A stretch of 64,000 nt of DNA. It comes from Rhabdornis inornatus. Taxonomy: Eukaryota > Chordata > Aves > Passeriformes > Rhabdornithidae. The notes beneath the pieces were generated by a model that was not told the DNA's origin, did not search any database, and worked only from the letters and a program-made list of their open reading frames with translations. The stretch lies in contig VWZS01003779.1 of the NCBI GenBank assembly GCA_013397075.1, forward strand, positions 403,187 to 467,186, written 5' to 3'. Shown here one piece after another: positions 61,713 through 64,000 of the stretch; the stretch's first letter is position 1, and each line of letters starts with the position of its first letter. Both the position numbers and the translations under genes were made by a program.

Positions 61713-62582
61713 AAGCTGGGCAAACTGCTGTGAGGAATATGCCCTGACCACCATCTGTGAAAAGGAATTCTTTATCTTCCCCTCCCTGCAAAGTAGAAAC
61801 AGTATAAATATTCAAGTGTTGCATTCCCACTTGTTGATGGTGTGTTGCCATTAATAATTATTAGGTTCCTGCATAGGCTTGTATCACAAACAGCTAAAAA
61901 TGTCTTTTCTGCCCATGGCAGGAGGTGGAATGAGATATAGAAACCTTGGCTGGTGATTAAAGCCCATCAGTGCAGGATTTGAGGGGCAGAGGACAAAATA
62001 GTGCAGAAAACACACAATAACCAGGGACAAAATTAGCTATTGACAATTGCTTTGGATGTCTTTTGGAAGAGGAAGAATGGAGTCAAGAGAACAGATTTTC
62101 CCTTGTGTCTGCAGAATAAATAGATGGAAAAAAAGAAGTGTTTTAGCAGCAGAAGGTAATCCTGGCCACAATCCCCATGGGTGCCCTGGGACACCTCTGG
62201 AATTGGGTTTCAAATCTGTTTGGGTTTAAATGATTGCATTTAGTTTTCTGCTTCTATTGCTCTGGATTCCTGGTGCCACTTGGAGCTGCCAGCATGGAAA
62301 ATGGATTTTTGTTGAGCACAAACAGCCAGGCAGGTTGGGGAGATACCTGGCAGGGCTTGGCTCAGAAATTCCCATGAGAAGCAGGGCAAGGCAGAGCCCA
62401 GGGCCACACATGGAGAGCTCCTGCCTCTTCTGAAACCAGCTGCTGCTCTTTGGAGCATTTAAAATTATTTTTAAATTCCCTTTCTTTTCCTTCCCTTTTA
62501 AATTCCCTGGATAAAATCAAACTTTAACAGGCCAAGTTCCCGTGCAAATTCTCACAAAATGAGAGAACTTTTTTTTTGGTGT
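61713..62582. other. Unique noncoding sequence
   Basis: I see no recognised gene or repeat. Confidence 0.5.
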
Positions 62583-62633
62583 AGTTTTGGTTAACAGGAC
62601 ACCTTTAAGAATAGTGTCCTGTTAACCAATACT
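62583..62633. repeat. Near-perfect 20-bp inverted repeat (hairpin)
   Basis: The left arm TTGGTTAACAGGACAC (62587-62602) is the exact reverse complement of the right arm GTGTCCTGTTAACCAA (62614-62629) around an 11-nt loop. After one mismatch, AGT pairs with ACT outside. This gives 19 paired positions out of 20. It could be a small hairpin RNA locus, a miniature inverted-repeat relic, or a local inversion-duplication. Confidence 0.9.
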
Positions 62634-64000
62634 GAAAGCAAGGTTTAATCAATATTAGGTGGTTGGGTCTCACTTTGCTCAATTTTATGTGGCTGAGGGA
62701 CTAAAGCTGAGCTGCCCATGGAATCCCTCACCTGCATTAATTGTGCAGCACTGCAAAAGCAGAGGAGCAGCCTGCAGGGAGGGTCTGTGCCAGCCTGCAG
62801 GTGACTGCACCAAATTCCTGTGTTTTTTCAAACAGCAATGTGGTTTTATTGCTGTTTTCCATGCCTGGAGCTGGCTGTGGTTCCCACAATGGGCGTTGTC
62901 CCAGCGTGTGGCACCAGGGAGGGCACTGTGGGAGGATCTCCTGGACAGCCCTTTTCATGTACAATAAAATACTTGATCCATGGAAAATGAAAGAGTTGAT
63001 GTCACCATGCAGCCTTTGCCTGCTGAGCCACCCAAACTCTCCTTTCCCTGTTTTATCCTCTCGTTGTTGCCTTATCCTGAGCTTCTCAAGGCTGGATTTT
63101 CTTGCAGGCAAACGCTGCTTGCTTTGGGTTTTTTCCTTTCTTTCCTTGCCTGCACATTGCCTCGAACAACAGCTCCTGACCTACTTCTGTCTTTTAATTG
63201 CTGCTGCAATATGAATTTTAATTCCAGCCAGAGTCCAGATGTATTGAGGATGCACAGCACATGCCAGGGCCAGGCCATTTATCTCCCAGGCCAGTCTTCC
63301 CCAGCCCTTTGAATCCAGGGACCCCTTAACCTTTCTGAAAAAAATATCTGACGCCATCATCACGTATTTCAGTGTTGTCTGCTGATGGGAAATGGAGATA
63401 ATAACTGTTAATCTAAATGCTAATATGTATTTTCTCTGACAGCTTAGTTCGTTTTACTGTTCTTTAACCTTTGGCTGAAAATATTAATGGAGATGGATGT
63501 GAGCCTTGTGCTTCCATCCCCCAGTGCCCAAATGAACCTGGGCAGTGACAATTTATAGCAGTCCATTATTATCCTTTATGTTTTTATTATTATACTTAAT
63601 GCTCCTTGCTTCTTTTCATGGTTATTTTTGGGGAATTATGGACATTAGAGGATGAATGGGTCACTGAAAACTCAGTATTCTGCATCTGGGGGAGATCACA
63701 GCTTGCTGAACAAGGATTTAGGTTTAGCATTCTCCAAAAGGGTTCTGTGAATTTTGTCCCCCCCCAAAATATCCTTTTTTACTTCTCTGCACCTGAGAAG
63801 AAACACTGGCTATAGGTGCTGCATTTTGAGCATCTCAAGAATTTCCTCTCCCAGGGGACGTTTATTTTGCTTAGCTAAGATCTCCCTCTTTTTATTCCAC
63901 AGAAATGGGAGGTGAGGGAAAGTTATCAATGTGTCTTCTACTCAATTAAATTAACTCTCACAGAATTAAAACTGAACTCAAGAAAAGCTTTAATTTTAAT
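62634..64000. other. Unique noncoding sequence
   Basis: No gene was recognised. Open frames up to 157 codons overlap on both strands without recognisable domains. The block at about 63290-63500 is repeat-free and AT-rich. Confidence 0.5.

Overview
This window looks like nuclear DNA of a bird, most likely a songbird (passerine). It holds no protein-coding gene, rRNA or standard tRNA that I can support. The main evidence is about 20 fragments of CR1 LINE retrotransposons, all sharing the avian CR1 3' end (a 'TTCCAACCCAAACCATTCTGTGAT'-type tail, described here only in outline) and nearly all 5'-truncated. There is also one solo LTR of avian endogenous-retrovirus type, many simple repeats, and long unique AT-rich stretches without open coding structure. 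The window is probably a gene-poor intergenic region or the interior of a very large intron. I cannot tell which.

Layout. 1-10 kb: mostly unique sequence with three CR1 tails and an ATT microsatellite. 10.4-10.7 kb: the solo LTR. 11.5-19.1 kb: TA/TG tracts, three further CR1 copies, one short CR1 tail, a nine-copy 38-bp minisatellite (15.33-15.67 kb), a 325-bp CTTT/CTCT tract (17.74-18.07 kb) and a 41-bp duplication. 19-24.7 kb: unique sequence with one CR1, one possible splice-flanked open segment at 20.54 kb and a CNE-like block at 23.4 kb. 24.69-27.08 kb: a ~1.2-kb direct duplication joined by a single N and containing a 148-N gap, most simply read as an assembly artefact. 27-36 kb: CR1-rich, including three of the longer copies, a GGAT tract and possible remnants of ancient MIR and tRNA-derived SINEs. 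36-54 kb: mostly unique sequence, including candidate conserved noncoding blocks around 38.3-39.4 and 45.8-46.0 kb. 54-64 kb: a 530-bp CR1, a fossil LINE reverse-transcriptase fragment at 55.65-55.83 kb, a small CpG-rich island with a 64-bp duplication at 57.9-58.25 kb, a tRNA-like SINE candidate at 61.6 kb and a near-perfect 20-bp inverted repeat at 62.6 kb.

The open reading frames present are explained by CR1 tails, simple repeats or chance. No set of genes working together is visible. I found no convincing undescribed biological system. The items most worth checking are the single-N duplication, the reverse-transcriptase fossil, the 62.6-kb hairpin, the tRNA-like element and the CpG island.
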